A stretch of DNA of 64,000 nt from Methylocystis sp. MJC1 (lineage in GTDB: Bacteria > Pseudomonadota > Alphaproteobacteria > Rhizobiales > Beijerinckiaceae). Shown here one piece after another: positions 29,886 to 38,754 of the stretch. Under the pieces are notes generated by a model. It ran no database searches and was not told the DNA's origin. It worked only from the letters and a program-made list of their open reading frames with translations. Location: NCBI RefSeq assembly GCF_026427715.1, contig NZ_CP107558.1, positions 2,717,001 to 2,781,000 on the forward strand. The letters run 5' to 3'. The number at the start of each line of letters is the position of its first letter. Within the stretch, counting starts at the first letter, position 1. Made by a program: the position numbers and the translations under genes.

Positions 29886-31024
29886 TCGACGTCTTCGGCC
29901 TCGCCCTCCCCTTTCTGCGCCTGCTCGACGCCGAAGACGCGCATCACGCCACCATCGCGGCATTGAAGCTGTTGCCCGCACGTCAGCCGCCGAAGAACGA
30001 CCCCCGCCTCGCGGTTTCGGTCTTCGGCCTCGATTTTCCCAACCCCGTCGGCCTTGCGGCGGGCTTCGATAAAAACGCCGAGGTCGCTGACGCCATGCTC
30101 GGCTTCGGCTTCGGCTTCGTGGAGGTGGGGACGCTCACACCGCGCCCGCAGCCAGGCAATGCGCGGCCGCGCGCCTTTCGGCTGATGGAAGATCGCGGCG
30201 TCATCAACCGCTATGGTTTCAACAATGATGGCCACGCGCTGGCGATGGCGCGCCTCTCCGCCTGTCATTGCGAGGAGCGCAGCGACGAAGCAATCCAGAG
30301 CAGCCATCGCGGCCCTGGATTGCTTCGCTGCACTCGCAATGACGGGATTGTCGGCATGAATATTGGCGCCAATAAAGACTCGACTGATCGAGTTGCGGAC
30401 TATGTTTCCGGCGTAAAAGCCTTCGCCGATGTCGCCAGCTACTACACCATCAACATCAGCTCGCCCAACACGCCGGGGCTGCGCGATCTGCAGGAGCCTG
30501 AGGCGCTCTCCGATCTTCTCGCGCGCGTGATCGAGGCCCGCGACGCGGCGCCCGCGCGGCGTCCGCTGCTCTTGAAGATCGCGCCGGACCTCTCTCTCGC
30601 TCAGCTCGACGGCGTCGTGCGCGTGGCGCGTGCGCGGCGGATCGACGGGATGATCGTCTCCAATACGACGATCTCCCGCCCCGCCACGCTGCGCTCGTCG
30701 TTAGCTAAGGAAACCGGCGGCCTCTCCGGCGCGCCATTGTTCGATCTTTCGACCGCGATGCTCGCGCAAACCTATCTGCGCGTCGAAGGACAGTTCCCGC
30801 TGATCGGCGTCGGCGGCATCGACAGCGCCGACGCAGCGTGGAGGAAAATCGAAGCCGGCGCGACGCTCGTGCAGCTCTATTCGGCGCTGGTCTATGAAGG
30901 CCCCGGCCTAGTGGAGCGCATCAAAAGGGGCCTCGTCCTGCGGCTTGAACAGGAAAATATTTCCCTCGCCGCGCTCGTCGGGCGCAAGGCCGCGGCGTTT
31001 GCGGCGCGCCCGCCGAGCGGTTGA
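29882..31024 (+). CDS. pyrD: quinone-dependent dihydroorotate dehydrogenase PyrD with an in-frame repeat insertion
   Basis: Membrane-associated class 2 enzyme of pyrimidine synthesis, oxidising dihydroorotate to orotate with quinone. 380 residues (GTG start overlapping the DUF952 gene). Conserved segments: [63 protein letters not shown] and IGVGGIDS. Between MARLSA and [13 protein letters not shown], where relatives have only a few residues, about 27 extra residues (128-154) are encoded exactly by a family A palindromic repeat, kept in frame. The class 2 N-terminal extension is present. Whether the enlarged protein is active cannot be judged, but no stop or shift was introduced. Confidence 0.95.
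   Translation: MIDVFGLALPFLRLLDAEDAHHATIAALKLLPARQPPKNDPRLAVSVFGLDFPNPVGLAAGFDKNAEVADAMLGFGFGFVEVGTLTPRPQPGNARPRAFRLMEDRGVINRYGFNNDGHALAMARLSACHCEERSDEAIQSSHRGPGLLRCTRNDGIVGMNIGANKDSTDRVADYVSGVKAFADVASYYTINISSPNTPGLRDLQEPEALSDLLARVIEARDAAPARRPLLLKIAPDLSLAQLDGVVRVARARRIDGMIVSNTTISRPATLRSSLAKETGGLSGAPLFDLSTAMLAQTYLRVEGQFPLIGVGGIDSADAAWRKIEAGATLVQLYSALVYEGPGLVERIKRGLVLRLEQENISLAALVGRKAAAFAARPPSG
30263..30345 (+). repeat. family A palindromic repeat, copy A3, inside pyrD
   Basis: Left arm TGTCATTGCGAGGAGCGC..., right arm ...GCACTCGCAATGACGG. Same consensus as the intergenic copies at 7269, 17705 and 40706. The inserted length is a multiple of three and the frame used contains no stop. Confidence 0.93.
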
Positions 31025-31134
31025 AGCCAGAACCGCAAGCACGGGTCCTGCGCTTTTGCGCCGCCGCGGAAAATGCATACTTAGGCGGAGCCGTATATCC
31101 AGCGCGGCGCAACTTAAGTGAAGGCTTTCCGAAT

Positions 31135-31521
31135 ATGCGATCAATTCTGCGGACGCTCGGTCTTCTCGCCTGCCTCTGCGCGCCGCTCGGCGCGCTTGCG
31201 CAAGATTATGAAGGCGGCCGTCCGCTGACGGGAACCTGGCTCCAAACCTATTCCACCGCCGGCCAATGCCCCACGTGCTCGATCGCCATTCGTCGGGACG
31301 GCGACGGCTATCTCGTCTCGAGCAGCAATGGCTGGTCGGCAAGAGTGATCGGCGGGCCGCATGGCGCTGTTGGCGGCGGCTCCTGGAATACGCAAGGCGC
31401 CTGGGGCGGCCCTCTTCAGGTGCGTCTCAGAGCGCGCGGCGACGAGCTGGAATTGTCGATGACGGCCGAGTGGTCGGGAGCCTCGCTGACCTCGACCTAC
31501 ATCGCCGCCGACGCGCGTTGA
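31135..31521 (+). CDS. small secreted protein, hypothetical
   Basis: Not recognised. 128 residues from the ATG at 31135, which gives a clean signal peptide (SILRTLGLLACLCAPLGALA, cleavage before QDYEGG). The mature part contains two Cys (QCPTCSI) and a Gly/Ser/Trp-rich middle (NGWSARVIGG...WNTQGAWGG), then strand-like segments LQVRLRARGDELELSM and SGASLTSTYIAA. The pattern suggests a small beta-rich periplasmic or lipocalin-like protein, but this is only an impression. An upstream in-frame ATG at 31021 would remove the signal peptide position and is less likely. Confidence 0.7.
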   Translation: MRSILRTLGLLACLCAPLGALAQDYEGGRPLTGTWLQTYSTAGQCPTCSIAIRRDGDGYLVSSSNGWSARVIGGPHGAVGGGSWNTQGAWGGPLQVRLRARGDELELSMTAEWSGASLTSTYIAADAR

Positions 31522-31611
31522 CACGGCGCGGCGCATAAGGCTGGCGCGCCACTTTCGCAGGCCGCGCACCAATGCTATTCCCCGCGCCACACCGTAACCA
31601 AAGGATATGAA

Positions 31612-32157
31612 ATGAGCGACGACATCTGGCTTGCCACCGGCGAAGCGACGGTTCTCGCGGCGGACGGGCAATACACCGACGCCATGCCGGAAGTCTTGAT
31701 CGGCAGCGTCAAGGGTCCGGTGGGCCAGGCTTTCGCCTCGATGACTGGCCAGGTCGCGGGCCATCCGCGCATGTTCGTCATCCGCGACCTCAATCAGCAG
31801 GTCCGCCCGGCGACCATGATGACCACCAAGATGACCGTGAAGTCGGAAGATTACGTCGAGCTTCTCGGCGGCGTGGTGCAGGCGGCGACCGCCGACGCCA
31901 TCGTCGATTGCGTGGCGGAAGGGATTATCCCCAAGGATAAAACCAACGAGCTGTGCATGATCATCATGGTCTGGCTCGACCCGCGCTGCGCCAAGCATCT
32001 CAAGAAGCTCGACAAGAGAGACCTCTACCGCACCAATTATGAGGCGACGAAGCTCGCGATCTCCCGCGCGCTAAAGGGCGAGCCGACGATCGACGAGCTG
32101 ATCGCCAACCGCAAGACAATCTCGCATTACGCGCTCGAAGGCGTCTTCGAGGAGTAA
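31612..32157 (+). CDS. formaldehyde-activating enzyme (Fae) homologue
   Basis: 181 residues. Fae condenses formaldehyde with tetrahydromethanopterin in methylotrophs. The C-terminal half matches the family: AVAEGIIP-like VAEGIIPKDKTNEL, then NYEATKLAISRALKGEPTIDEL. In the N-terminal half, the family segment with the catalytic histidine (AHIDLIIG in Fae1, from memory) reads AMPEVLIG here, with Met25 at the histidine position. It is therefore likely a Fae2/Fae3-type paralogue with altered or lost activity rather than the main enzyme. Stand-alone gene with an AAGGA ribosome binding site. Confidence 0.8.
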   Translation: MSDDIWLATGEATVLAADGQYTDAMPEVLIGSVKGPVGQAFASMTGQVAGHPRMFVIRDLNQQVRPATMMTTKMTVKSEDYVELLGGVVQAATADAIVDCVAEGIIPKDKTNELCMIIMVWLDPRCAKHLKKLDKRDLYRTNYEATKLAISRALKGEPTIDELIANRKTISHYALEGVFEE

Positions 32158-32165
32158 GTTGCTTT

Positions 32166-32297
32166 TCGCTTGAACAGCTCGCTTTGGCGGTGTCATTCCC
32201 GGCGGGCTGAAAGCCCGACCGGGAATCCAGGGCCAAAGTAGTAGCTGGATTTGCTCTGGATTCCCGATCGCTCGCTACGCGAGCGTCGGGAATGACA
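32166..32297. repeat. family B palindromic repeat, copy B2 (complete)
   Basis: Leader CGCTTGAACAGCTCGCTTTG, left half TGTCATTCCCGGCGGGCTGA...CGACCGGGAATCCAG, right half CTCTGGATTCCCGATCGCTC...GCGAGCGTCGGGAATGACA. The outer arms pair with each other and each half has its own inner hairpin. Lies between the Fae homologue and dinB, whose stops face each other. Confidence 0.9.
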
Positions 32298-32321
32298 GTG
32301 GATCGCCGACCACCGCTGCGT

Positions 32322-33443
32322 TCAAATTTCCAGTTTCAATTGCCCATCAGCCTTCGTCTCCTCCGCGCTCAGCGACGACAGGCTCACGCCGAGCAGCCTG
32401 ATTCCCTTTTCCACGGGAAAGACCGGCCCCAGCAGTGAAAAGGCCAGCGCTTCGAACTCTTGCAGAGACGCGATCGAACCCGCATTGGTGCGCGCGCGGG
32501 TGATTTGGCGGAAGTCTGCGTATTTCACTTTGAGCGTGAGCGTGCGCCCGCGGACCGGGCCGTTTTCAATCGCGCGCCAAACCTTCCGGACAATCGGCGC
32601 GAGCGCGGCGCAGGCGGCGTCATAGCTGAAAAGATCTTCCGCAAATGTGTTCTCCGCGCCGATCGATTTGCGGATGCGATTGGCGCGCACGGGCCGGTCA
32701 TCGACGCCGCGCGCAATCCAATAGTAATAGGCGCCAGCCTTGCCGAAATGCCTTTGCAAGAATTCGAGCGTCTGCGCCTTCAGATCGTGACCCGTCTCAA
32801 TGCCTAAGCGAGTCATCCTCTCTGTCGTCGCCGGCCCTACGCCGTGAAAGCGCCCGACCTCGAGCGCTTCGACAAAGCCCGGCCCCATCTTCGGCGTGAT
32901 GACGAAGAGTCCGTCCGGCTTGCGATAGTCCGAGGCGATCTTGGCGAGGAACTTATTGTAGGAGACGCCGGCCGACGCGGTCAGGCCTGTCGCGATTTTG
33001 ATCTTGGCGCGAATCTCCTCCGCGATCTGCGTCGCGGAAGAGATAGCTTTCAGATTCTCGGTCACGTCGAGATAGGCTTCGTCGAGCGCGAGTGGCTCGA
33101 TGATGGGCGTATATTCGGAGAAGATTGCACGGATTTGCAGCGACACTTGCCGATAAACATCGAAGCGCGGCTTCACGAAAACGAGCTCGGGGCATTTGCG
33201 CCGCGCCGTGACCGAAGGCATAGCCGAGCGCACGCCGAATTTGCGCGCCTCATAGCTCGCCGCCGCGACGACGCCCCGCTCCCTTGCGCCGCCGACCGCG
33301 ACGGGCTTGCCGCGCAGCTCTGGATTGTCGCGCTGCTCGACCGAAGCGTAGAAGGCGTCCATATCGATATGAATGATCTTGCGCGGCCGCGCGGCGTCGC
33401 TCGTCTCCGCGATCTTCTCCATGTCCGCTTCGCGCCTTGTCAT
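32322..33443 (-). CDS. dinB: DNA polymerase IV DinB
   Basis: Y-family translesion polymerase. About 373 residues from the ATG at 33443; the frame stays open to 33527, but that part would overlap the divergent gene region. The palm begins IIHIDMDAFYASVEQRDNPELRGKPVAVGG, with first catalytic Asp in HIDMDAFYASVE. The second acidic pair is in EPLALDEAYLDVT. GLTASAGVSYNKFLAKIASDYRKPDG and the helix-hairpin-helix FHGVGPATTERM follow, then the little finger domain. C-terminal QLKLEI is short and no clear clamp-binding QLxLF motif is complete. No LexA box was recognised. Confidence 0.95.
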   Translation of the reverse strand: MTRREADMEKIAETSDAARPRKIIHIDMDAFYASVEQRDNPELRGKPVAVGGARERGVVAAASYEARKFGVRSAMPSVTARRKCPELVFVKPRFDVYRQVSLQIRAIFSEYTPIIEPLALDEAYLDVTENLKAISSATQIAEEIRAKIKIATGLTASAGVSYNKFLAKIASDYRKPDGLFVITPKMGPGFVEALEVGRFHGVGPATTERMTRLGIETGHDLKAQTLEFLQRHFGKAGAYYYWIARGVDDRPVRANRIRKSIGAENTFAEDLFSYDAACAALAPIVRKVWRAIENGPVRGRTLTLKVKYADFRQITRARTNAGSIASLQEFEALAFSLLGPVFPVEKGIRLLGVSLSSLSAEETKADGQLKLEI

Positions 33444-33507
33444 GGCGGTAATTATACCGGCTGCCGCCCTATTGGCTCGAAAGCAAAATCTCGACGATAA
33501 TCTCGCC

Positions 33508-34617
33508 ATGACGGAGGATATCGGCATGGACGAGCCCGCGGGACTGCGAAAGAGCGTCGAGCCTCTCGAAGCGTTGTCCTGGCGACAAAGCGCTGCATCG
33601 CTTGTCGCCAGCGCGATGCTGCTGGGGCTCGGCGTCTATATCGTTTCGGGCTATCTCCATGCCCTGTTATGGGCCCTGGTTCTCGCCGTCGCGCTCTGGC
33701 CGCTTTACGGCCGCTTCAAACGCCGCCTCGGACCCTCCGCCCCGAAAGAACTCGCGCCGATCTTTTTCACGGCGCTCGTCGGGCTCGTGATATTGGCTCC
33801 GATCGCCGTGCTCGCGGTGGACGCCGCCGCCGAGTTTCGCCAGCTTCTCGACTATGCTCGCGCCGCCGAGGAAACCGGCCTGCCGGTTCCGGACGCGCTC
33901 GCGCGCCTGCCCGCGATCGGGCCATGGGCGTCGCAATGGTGGGCGGCGCATCTCTCGCACGCAGGCTGGGCGAAGGAGCTCGCCCAGCAGCTCAATACAT
34001 CTCACGCACGGGAGGTCGGCGCGTCGCTCACCATCAATATCGCCCATCGCTCCATTCTCTTCGCGATCTCGCTCCTGGCCTTGTTTTTCCTCTTCCGCAG
34101 CGGGGAAAGCGTCGTCTCCCAATGCCGCGCCGCCTCGACGAGGCTCTTCGGCGCGCGCGGAGAGATATTAGCCGCGCAGATGATCGCGTCGGTACACGGC
34201 ACGCTGAGCGGGCTCGTGCTCGTCGCCATGGGAGAAGGCGTTCTCATGGGCGCGGCCTATATGCTCACGCACACGCCTCACCCGATCCTTCTCGGTCTTC
34301 TCACCGCCTTCGCCGCGATGATCCCCTTCGCCGCCGCCTTCGCCATCGGCTTGGCGGCGCTGCTGGCGGCGGCGACCACAGGGCTGGCGCCGGCGCTCAT
34401 TATCGCGGCGTGGGGCTTTATCGTCGTCTTCGCCGCGGATCATTTCGTGCGCCCCAATCTCATCGGCAGCGCGACGAAACTGCCTTTCATCTGGGTCCTG
34501 CTCGGCATTCTGGGCGGCGTGGAGAATTTCCAGCTTCTCGGGCTTTTCATTGGGCCCGCCGTCATGGCGGCGCTAATCTCGCTCTGGCGCGAGCTCTCCT
34601 TTGAGGAAGAGACCTAG
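33508..34617 (+). CDS. AI-2E family transporter (PerM/YdiK-like)
   Basis: About 369 residues from the ATG at 33508. Eight or so hydrophobic segments: two near the N-terminus (about 28-70), one near 85-105, then a soluble stretch with PAIGPWASQWW, and a C-terminal membrane block. FIVVFAADHFVRPNLIGSATKLPFIWVLLGILGG is the UPF0118/AI-2E exporter signature. Members export diverse small molecules or act as Na+/H+ antiporters, so the substrate is open. Divergent from dinB, 64 bases apart. Confidence 0.85.
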   Translation: MTEDIGMDEPAGLRKSVEPLEALSWRQSAASLVASAMLLGLGVYIVSGYLHALLWALVLAVALWPLYGRFKRRLGPSAPKELAPIFFTALVGLVILAPIAVLAVDAAAEFRQLLDYARAAEETGLPVPDALARLPAIGPWASQWWAAHLSHAGWAKELAQQLNTSHAREVGASLTINIAHRSILFAISLLALFFLFRSGESVVSQCRAASTRLFGARGEILAAQMIASVHGTLSGLVLVAMGEGVLMGAAYMLTHTPHPILLGLLTAFAAMIPFAAAFAIGLAALLAAATTGLAPALIIAAWGFIVVFAADHFVRPNLIGSATKLPFIWVLLGILGGVENFQLLGLFIGPAVMAALISLWRELSFEEET

Positions 34618-34621
34618 TACT

Positions 34622-34738
34622 ATTTCCGTTTGAACAGCTCGCATTGGCGCCTGTCATTCCCGGCGGGCTGAAAGCCCGACCGGGAATCCAGAGCCAAGGC
34701 GCTGGTTTTGGTCTGGATTCACGATCGCTCGCTTTGCA
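34622..34738. repeat. family B palindromic repeat, copy B3 (right end broken)
   Basis: Leader CGTTTGAACAGCTCGCATTG and intact left half; the right half begins CTGGATTCACGATCGCTCGC and then diverges at about 34738. The remaining 170 bases to the next gene hold nothing I can assign. Confidence 0.85.
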
Positions 34739-34909
34739 TGGAGACACCGAACCAATCAAGCGGATCTCGAATAAGACTCCGACCAACCCTTTTGGAGAAG
34801 GGCTCGTCTTTTACCGCGTTGAGCACAGAGCCAGCTAGCCGCGTGTGGCTGTCGCTCTAAATTAGGCCGTGCCGCAAGCAAGTCTTTTCAGCGAACGAAC
34901 GAGGCGCGG

Positions 34910-36667
34910 ATGCGTGGCAAATTGTTCGGCCAAATTTCTATGACGATTCTCGCATCACTTCCGCCGCTCTGCGCTCTGGCGGCGCAAAGCGAAAACAAGC
35001 CGGCCTGTCCCAATGGCGACGCCGGCATAACCTTGCCCTCGGGGTTCTGCGCGACGGTCTTCGCCGATCACATCGGCCATGCCCGCCATATCGCCGTCGC
35101 CGATAATGGCGTCGTTTACGTAAACACATGGAGCGGGCGCTACTATGGGAAGCGGGGAAAGACGCCCCAGGGCGGCTTCCTCGTCGCGCTCCAGGATAAA
35201 AATGGCGACGGCGCGGCGGATGTCGTCGCGCGTTTCGGCGCGACGCCGGAGGGCGGCGGCTCAGGCGGCACCGGCGTCGGAATCTATAACGGCGCTGTCT
35301 ACGCGGAAGAAGGCGACCAGATCGTCCGCTATGCGCTGTCGCCCGGCGACATCGCGCCAAGCGCCAAGGCGGAAACGGTGATCTCAGGAATGCCGCTCAC
35401 CGGCGATCATCCCATGCATCCCTTCGTGATCGACGCGCACGGCAATCTCTATCTCGATTCCGCCTCGGCCACCGATTCCTGCCAGGCCAGCAACCGCATG
35501 CCCGAGTCGCCGGGCCTCACGCCCTGCCGGGAGCTCGAGACGCGCGCCGGCGTCTGGCGATACGACGCGAAGAAGAGAGACCAGAAATTCTCGCCCGCCG
35601 AACGTTTCACGACAGGCATCCGCAACGCCGAGGGCCTTACCGTTGAAGGGGATCGCGTCTACGCGACTCAGCACGGCCGCGATCAGCTCGCGGAGAATTG
35701 GCCGAAGCTCTACTCGCCGCAGCAAGGCGCCGAGCTTCCCGCCGAGGAGCTTTTAGAACTGCGCGAGGGCGCCGATTACGGCTGGCCCGAATGCTATTAT
35801 GACGGCTTTCAGAAGAAGCTCGTGCTCGCGCCCGAATATGGCGGCGACGGCGGCAAGAAGGTCGGCGTCTGCGCGGAGAAGCAAGGGCCCATCGCCGCTT
35901 TCCCGGCGCATTGGGCGCCGAATGCGCTGCTCGCCTATCGCGGCGGGCAATTCCCGACCGCCTATCACGGGGGCTTCTTCATCGCTTTCCACGGCTCGTG
36001 GGATCGCGCCCCCTTCCCACAGAGCGGCTATAATGTCGTGTTCCAACCCGCGAAGGACGGCAAGCCCGCGGGCGATTTCATCGCTTTTGCCGATGGATTC
36101 GCGGGCGGGGCCAAGGAGCCCGGCGGCGCGGCGCATCGGCCCTCCGGTCTCGCGCAGGGGCCGGACGGCGCCCTTTACGTCTCCGACGACACCAACGGCC
36201 GCATCTGGCGCATCACCTACCATGGCGACATTGCGCAGGGCCTCGAAGCCGCGCCTCCGCCCGCGCAGACGGCAGAGCGCGCGCCAAAGGCTGGCCCGCC
36301 GGAGGGCGTCAATCCGGAAGCCGGGAACTTGGAAGGAAAAAGCCTGCCGGTCCCGCCGGGTGCAACGGACGCGCAGGTCGCGTTGGGCGAGCGCATCTTC
36401 AATGGCCATGCGGAAGGTGGAAACTGCGCCGGCTGCCATGGCGAGAATGGCAAGGGCGCGCCCCTTGCGCCCGACCTTACGAGCGGCAAATGGCTCTGGT
36501 CCGATGGGAGCTTCGATTCGATCAAAGAGGTGATCGCCCGCGGCGTCGCGAGCCCCAAGGAATATCGCAGCCCCATGCCCCCGAAGGGTGGCGCGCCTTT
36601 GAGCGACTCCGATGTGACGGCCGTCGCGGCCTATGTCTGGGCGATCGGGCGTCAAAGTAAGAAATAG
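34910..36667 (+). CDS. secreted sorbosone/glucose dehydrogenase-like beta-propeller fused to cytochrome c
   Basis: 585 residues. N-terminal signal peptide (hydrophobic 10-24, ending ALAAQ). Residues about 40-440 form a six-bladed propeller of the soluble PQQ sugar-dehydrogenase/L-sorbosone dehydrogenase type: FADHIGHARHIAVADNG, GIRNAEGLTVEGD, QHGRDQL, GADYGWPECYYDG, IAFHGSWDRAP and RPSGLAQGPDGALYVSDD. After a Pro-rich linker (about 445-475) a c-type cytochrome domain has CAGCH (about 506-510) and a distal methionine candidate in SPMPPKGG. Periplasmic electron transfer from a sugar or aldehyde to the respiratory chain is the likely role. Confidence 0.82.
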   Translation: MRGKLFGQISMTILASLPPLCALAAQSENKPACPNGDAGITLPSGFCATVFADHIGHARHIAVADNGVVYVNTWSGRYYGKRGKTPQGGFLVALQDKNGDGAADVVARFGATPEGGGSGGTGVGIYNGAVYAEEGDQIVRYALSPGDIAPSAKAETVISGMPLTGDHPMHPFVIDAHGNLYLDSASATDSCQASNRMPESPGLTPCRELETRAGVWRYDAKKRDQKFSPAERFTTGIRNAEGLTVEGDRVYATQHGRDQLAENWPKLYSPQQGAELPAEELLELREGADYGWPECYYDGFQKKLVLAPEYGGDGGKKVGVCAEKQGPIAAFPAHWAPNALLAYRGGQFPTAYHGGFFIAFHGSWDRAPFPQSGYNVVFQPAKDGKPAGDFIAFADGFAGGAKEPGGAAHRPSGLAQGPDGALYVSDDTNGRIWRITYHGDIAQGLEAAPPPAQTAERAPKAGPPEGVNPEAGNLEGKSLPVPPGATDAQVALGERIFNGHAEGGNCAGCHGENGKGAPLAPDLTSGKWLWSDGSFDSIKEVIARGVASPKEYRSPMPPKGGAPLSDSDVTAVAAYVWAIGRQSKK

Positions 36668-36842
36668 GCGGCGCAAAGGGGGGCCTTTGCCCGCCTAGTC
36701 ATGCGCCATGCGCCTTAGGCTGCCGAACCTCGCGGCGCACCCAAAGCTGCTGTTTCTTTATGCATTCTGGAGAGCGCCAGGACTTCCGCGCCCTGTCGAA
36801 TCTATGCGAAATTTCCGCGAATCTCGGAAAAGGAATTTGCGG

Positions 36843-37733
36843 ATGTCCGATTACTTCACGACCCGCGAGCTCGCGGCGCTGCTGCGCGTGAAGGAGCGCA
36901 AGGTCTACGATCTCGTCTCTGAAAAGGCGCTGCCGGTGCGGCGCGTGACGGGAAAGCTGCTTTTCCCGAAAAGAGAGATCGAGGCCTGGATCGCCAGCAG
37001 CGGCGGCGAGGGCGCATCGGCGGAGAGAGAGCCGGCGTCGGCGCAATTCCCGCTCGTCATGGCGGGCGGGCACGATCCGCTTCTCGAATGGGCTCTGCGC
37101 GAATCGCGCGCGAGCATCGCGGCGCTGCTCGACGGCGCGCTCGATGGTCTCGCCCGGCTCAAGTCGAAGGATTGTCTCGCAGCGGGGTTGCACATTCCGA
37201 CGGCGCGCCTGGATGATTGGAATGTCGCCGCCGTGCAGGAAGCGATGGGCCGCGAGCCCGTCGTCTTGTTGGAGTGGGCCAAGCGCAGCCGGGGCCTCAT
37301 GTATCGCCCCTCCCCCGGCCACGCGATCAAATCGCTCGCGGACATCGGCGATCTTCGCTTCCAATCGCGACAACCGGAGGCCGGCAGCGAGCTGGTGCTC
37401 TCGCAACTGCTGGCGAAAGAGAAGATGCAAAAGACGGACCTGAATGCGATCGAAGCGATCGAACGGTCGGAGACCGACCTCGCCATGGCGATCGCCTCCG
37501 GCCGGGCGGATGTGGGGCTTGGCATCGAAGCCGCGGCGAATCAGTTCAAGCTCGCCTTCACGCCGCTGGTAGTCGAGCGTTTCGATATCCTCGTGTGGCG
37601 CAAGGCCTATTTCGATCCGCCGTTCCAGAAGCTCATCCGCTTCTGCGCCTGCGACGCCTTCCGCGATCGGGCTGCCGCTCTCGGCGGATATGATTGCGCC
37701 GACCTCGGAACCGTTCATTTCAACGGCCCGTGA
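36843..37733 (+). CDS. helix-turn-helix regulator with PBP-like substrate-binding domain
   Basis: 296 residues from the ATG at 36843 (upstream in-frame ATGs are poor). Residues 1-55 form an excisionase/MerR-type HTH (FTTRELAALLRVKERKVYDLV...GKLLFPKREIEAWI). Residues about 70-290 form a periplasmic-binding-protein-like domain (PBP_like, PF12727 type) with HDPLLEWALRES, GSRGL-like RSRGLMYRP and ATAIASGRADVGLGIEAAA-like AMAIASGRADVGLGIEAAA. Such proteins are often found near molybdate/tungstate genes. The next gene (YqeB-like) and the later ModE gene support that theme here. Ligand unproven. Confidence 0.78.
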   Translation: MSDYFTTRELAALLRVKERKVYDLVSEKALPVRRVTGKLLFPKREIEAWIASSGGEGASAEREPASAQFPLVMAGGHDPLLEWALRESRASIAALLDGALDGLARLKSKDCLAAGLHIPTARLDDWNVAAVQEAMGREPVVLLEWAKRSRGLMYRPSPGHAIKSLADIGDLRFQSRQPEAGSELVLSQLLAKEKMQKTDLNAIEAIERSETDLAMAIASGRADVGLGIEAAANQFKLAFTPLVVERFDILVWRKAYFDPPFQKLIRFCACDAFRDRAAALGGYDCADLGTVHFNGP

Positions 37734-37806
37734 GCTTGGGAACGGTCAGCGCGAAATCTTGCCATTTCAACTTCCTCGGGGCTTAATCAGGCGGGGAGCG
37801 GGTCCA

Positions 37807-38616
37807 ATGTCCAATGAATTGACCGTCTTGGTTTGCGGGATCGGGGAAGACGCCTCGGCCGTTGCGCGCGGGCTTTTTGGCGAAGGCTATGCGGTCGCCC
37901 TGCACAAATGCACGAGCCCGCTGGCCCTGCGGCGGCGCATGAGCTTTGCCGACGCCTGGTATGATGGCTACGCCGTCCTCGACGGCGTCGAGGCGCGACG
38001 CGCCGATGTCGCGTCCGAATTTATGCTCGGGCTGCAAAGCCACGCCTTCATCCCCCTGCTGCGCGGACAGCTCGCCGATGTCATCGAGCGCTGGCCCTGG
38101 CATGTGATCATCGCCGCCCGCGAAGACAGAGAGGACGAGCCCGCCTCCTTCCTCAGCCTCGCTGAGTTCACCATCGGACTGGGATCGAGCTTCTCGCCGG
38201 GCGTCGATTGCGACGCCGCGATCGCGACCCACGGGCCCGACCCGGGCGCAATCCTGCGCGCCGGCGACAGCTGGCCGAAAGAATGGCCGGAAGCGCAAGA
38301 TATTATCGTCTCGGCTCCCCGCGCCGGCCAATTTCGCGCGGACATGCCGATCGGCGCACTGGCGACGCAAGGCGCGCCAATTGGATTCATCGGAGAAACG
38401 CCCGTTCCCGCGCCGGCCGGCGGGCGGATCGTCGGCATTGCGCGCAGGGAGCAGGCCGTGGCCGAAGGCGCGCCCATTGCTGAAATCGCGGAGAACGTGA
38501 CCGCGCGCGTCGCAGGCGTCAGCCGCCGAAGCCAGCTCGTGGCGCGAGCGGCTTCCTTTGCGATCGAGTTGGAAAACGAGGGCATCAAGCCCTTCTCCTT
38601 CGAGGACTGGCGCTAG
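37807..38616 (+). CDS. EF2563/YqeB-family protein of molybdenum hydroxylase maturation
   Basis: 269 residues from the ATG at 37807, preceded by GGGGAGCGGG. The N-terminal Rossmann part VLVCGIGEDASAVARGLFGEGYAV, then RRRMSFADAWYDGYAVLDGVEARR, and the later LGSSFSPGVDCDAAIATHG-type segment match the family once called selenium-dependent molybdenum hydroxylase system protein (YqeB). The C-terminal third has a biotinyl/barrel-sandwich look (VPAPAGGRIVGIARREQAVAEGAPIAEI). Probable accessory factor for a molybdenum enzyme. It follows the HTH-PBP regulator by 73 bases on the same strand. Confidence 0.72.
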   Translation: MSNELTVLVCGIGEDASAVARGLFGEGYAVALHKCTSPLALRRRMSFADAWYDGYAVLDGVEARRADVASEFMLGLQSHAFIPLLRGQLADVIERWPWHVIIAAREDREDEPASFLSLAEFTIGLGSSFSPGVDCDAAIATHGPDPGAILRAGDSWPKEWPEAQDIIVSAPRAGQFRADMPIGALATQGAPIGFIGETPVPAPAGGRIVGIARREQAVAEGAPIAEIAENVTARVAGVSRRSQLVARAASFAIELENEGIKPFSFEDWR

Positions 38617-38671
38617 AATCTCCCGTCCTGCAAGTCGTCGTCCGACAAATCTGTGATGAGCGGCCTGCGCC

Positions 38672-38705
38672 GTTCCCCACTCGCGTAAGCGAACGTCGGG
38701 AATGG
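38672..38705. repeat. family B remnant (right-half fragment)
   Basis: CCACTCGCGTAAGCGAACG followed by TCGGGAATGGC resembles the right half of family B. Only about 34 bases remain. Confidence 0.5.
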
Positions 38706-38754
38706 CTTAGCTTCCCATAAAGACGTTTACCGAACAGGTAGTTAGAGAATTTGC

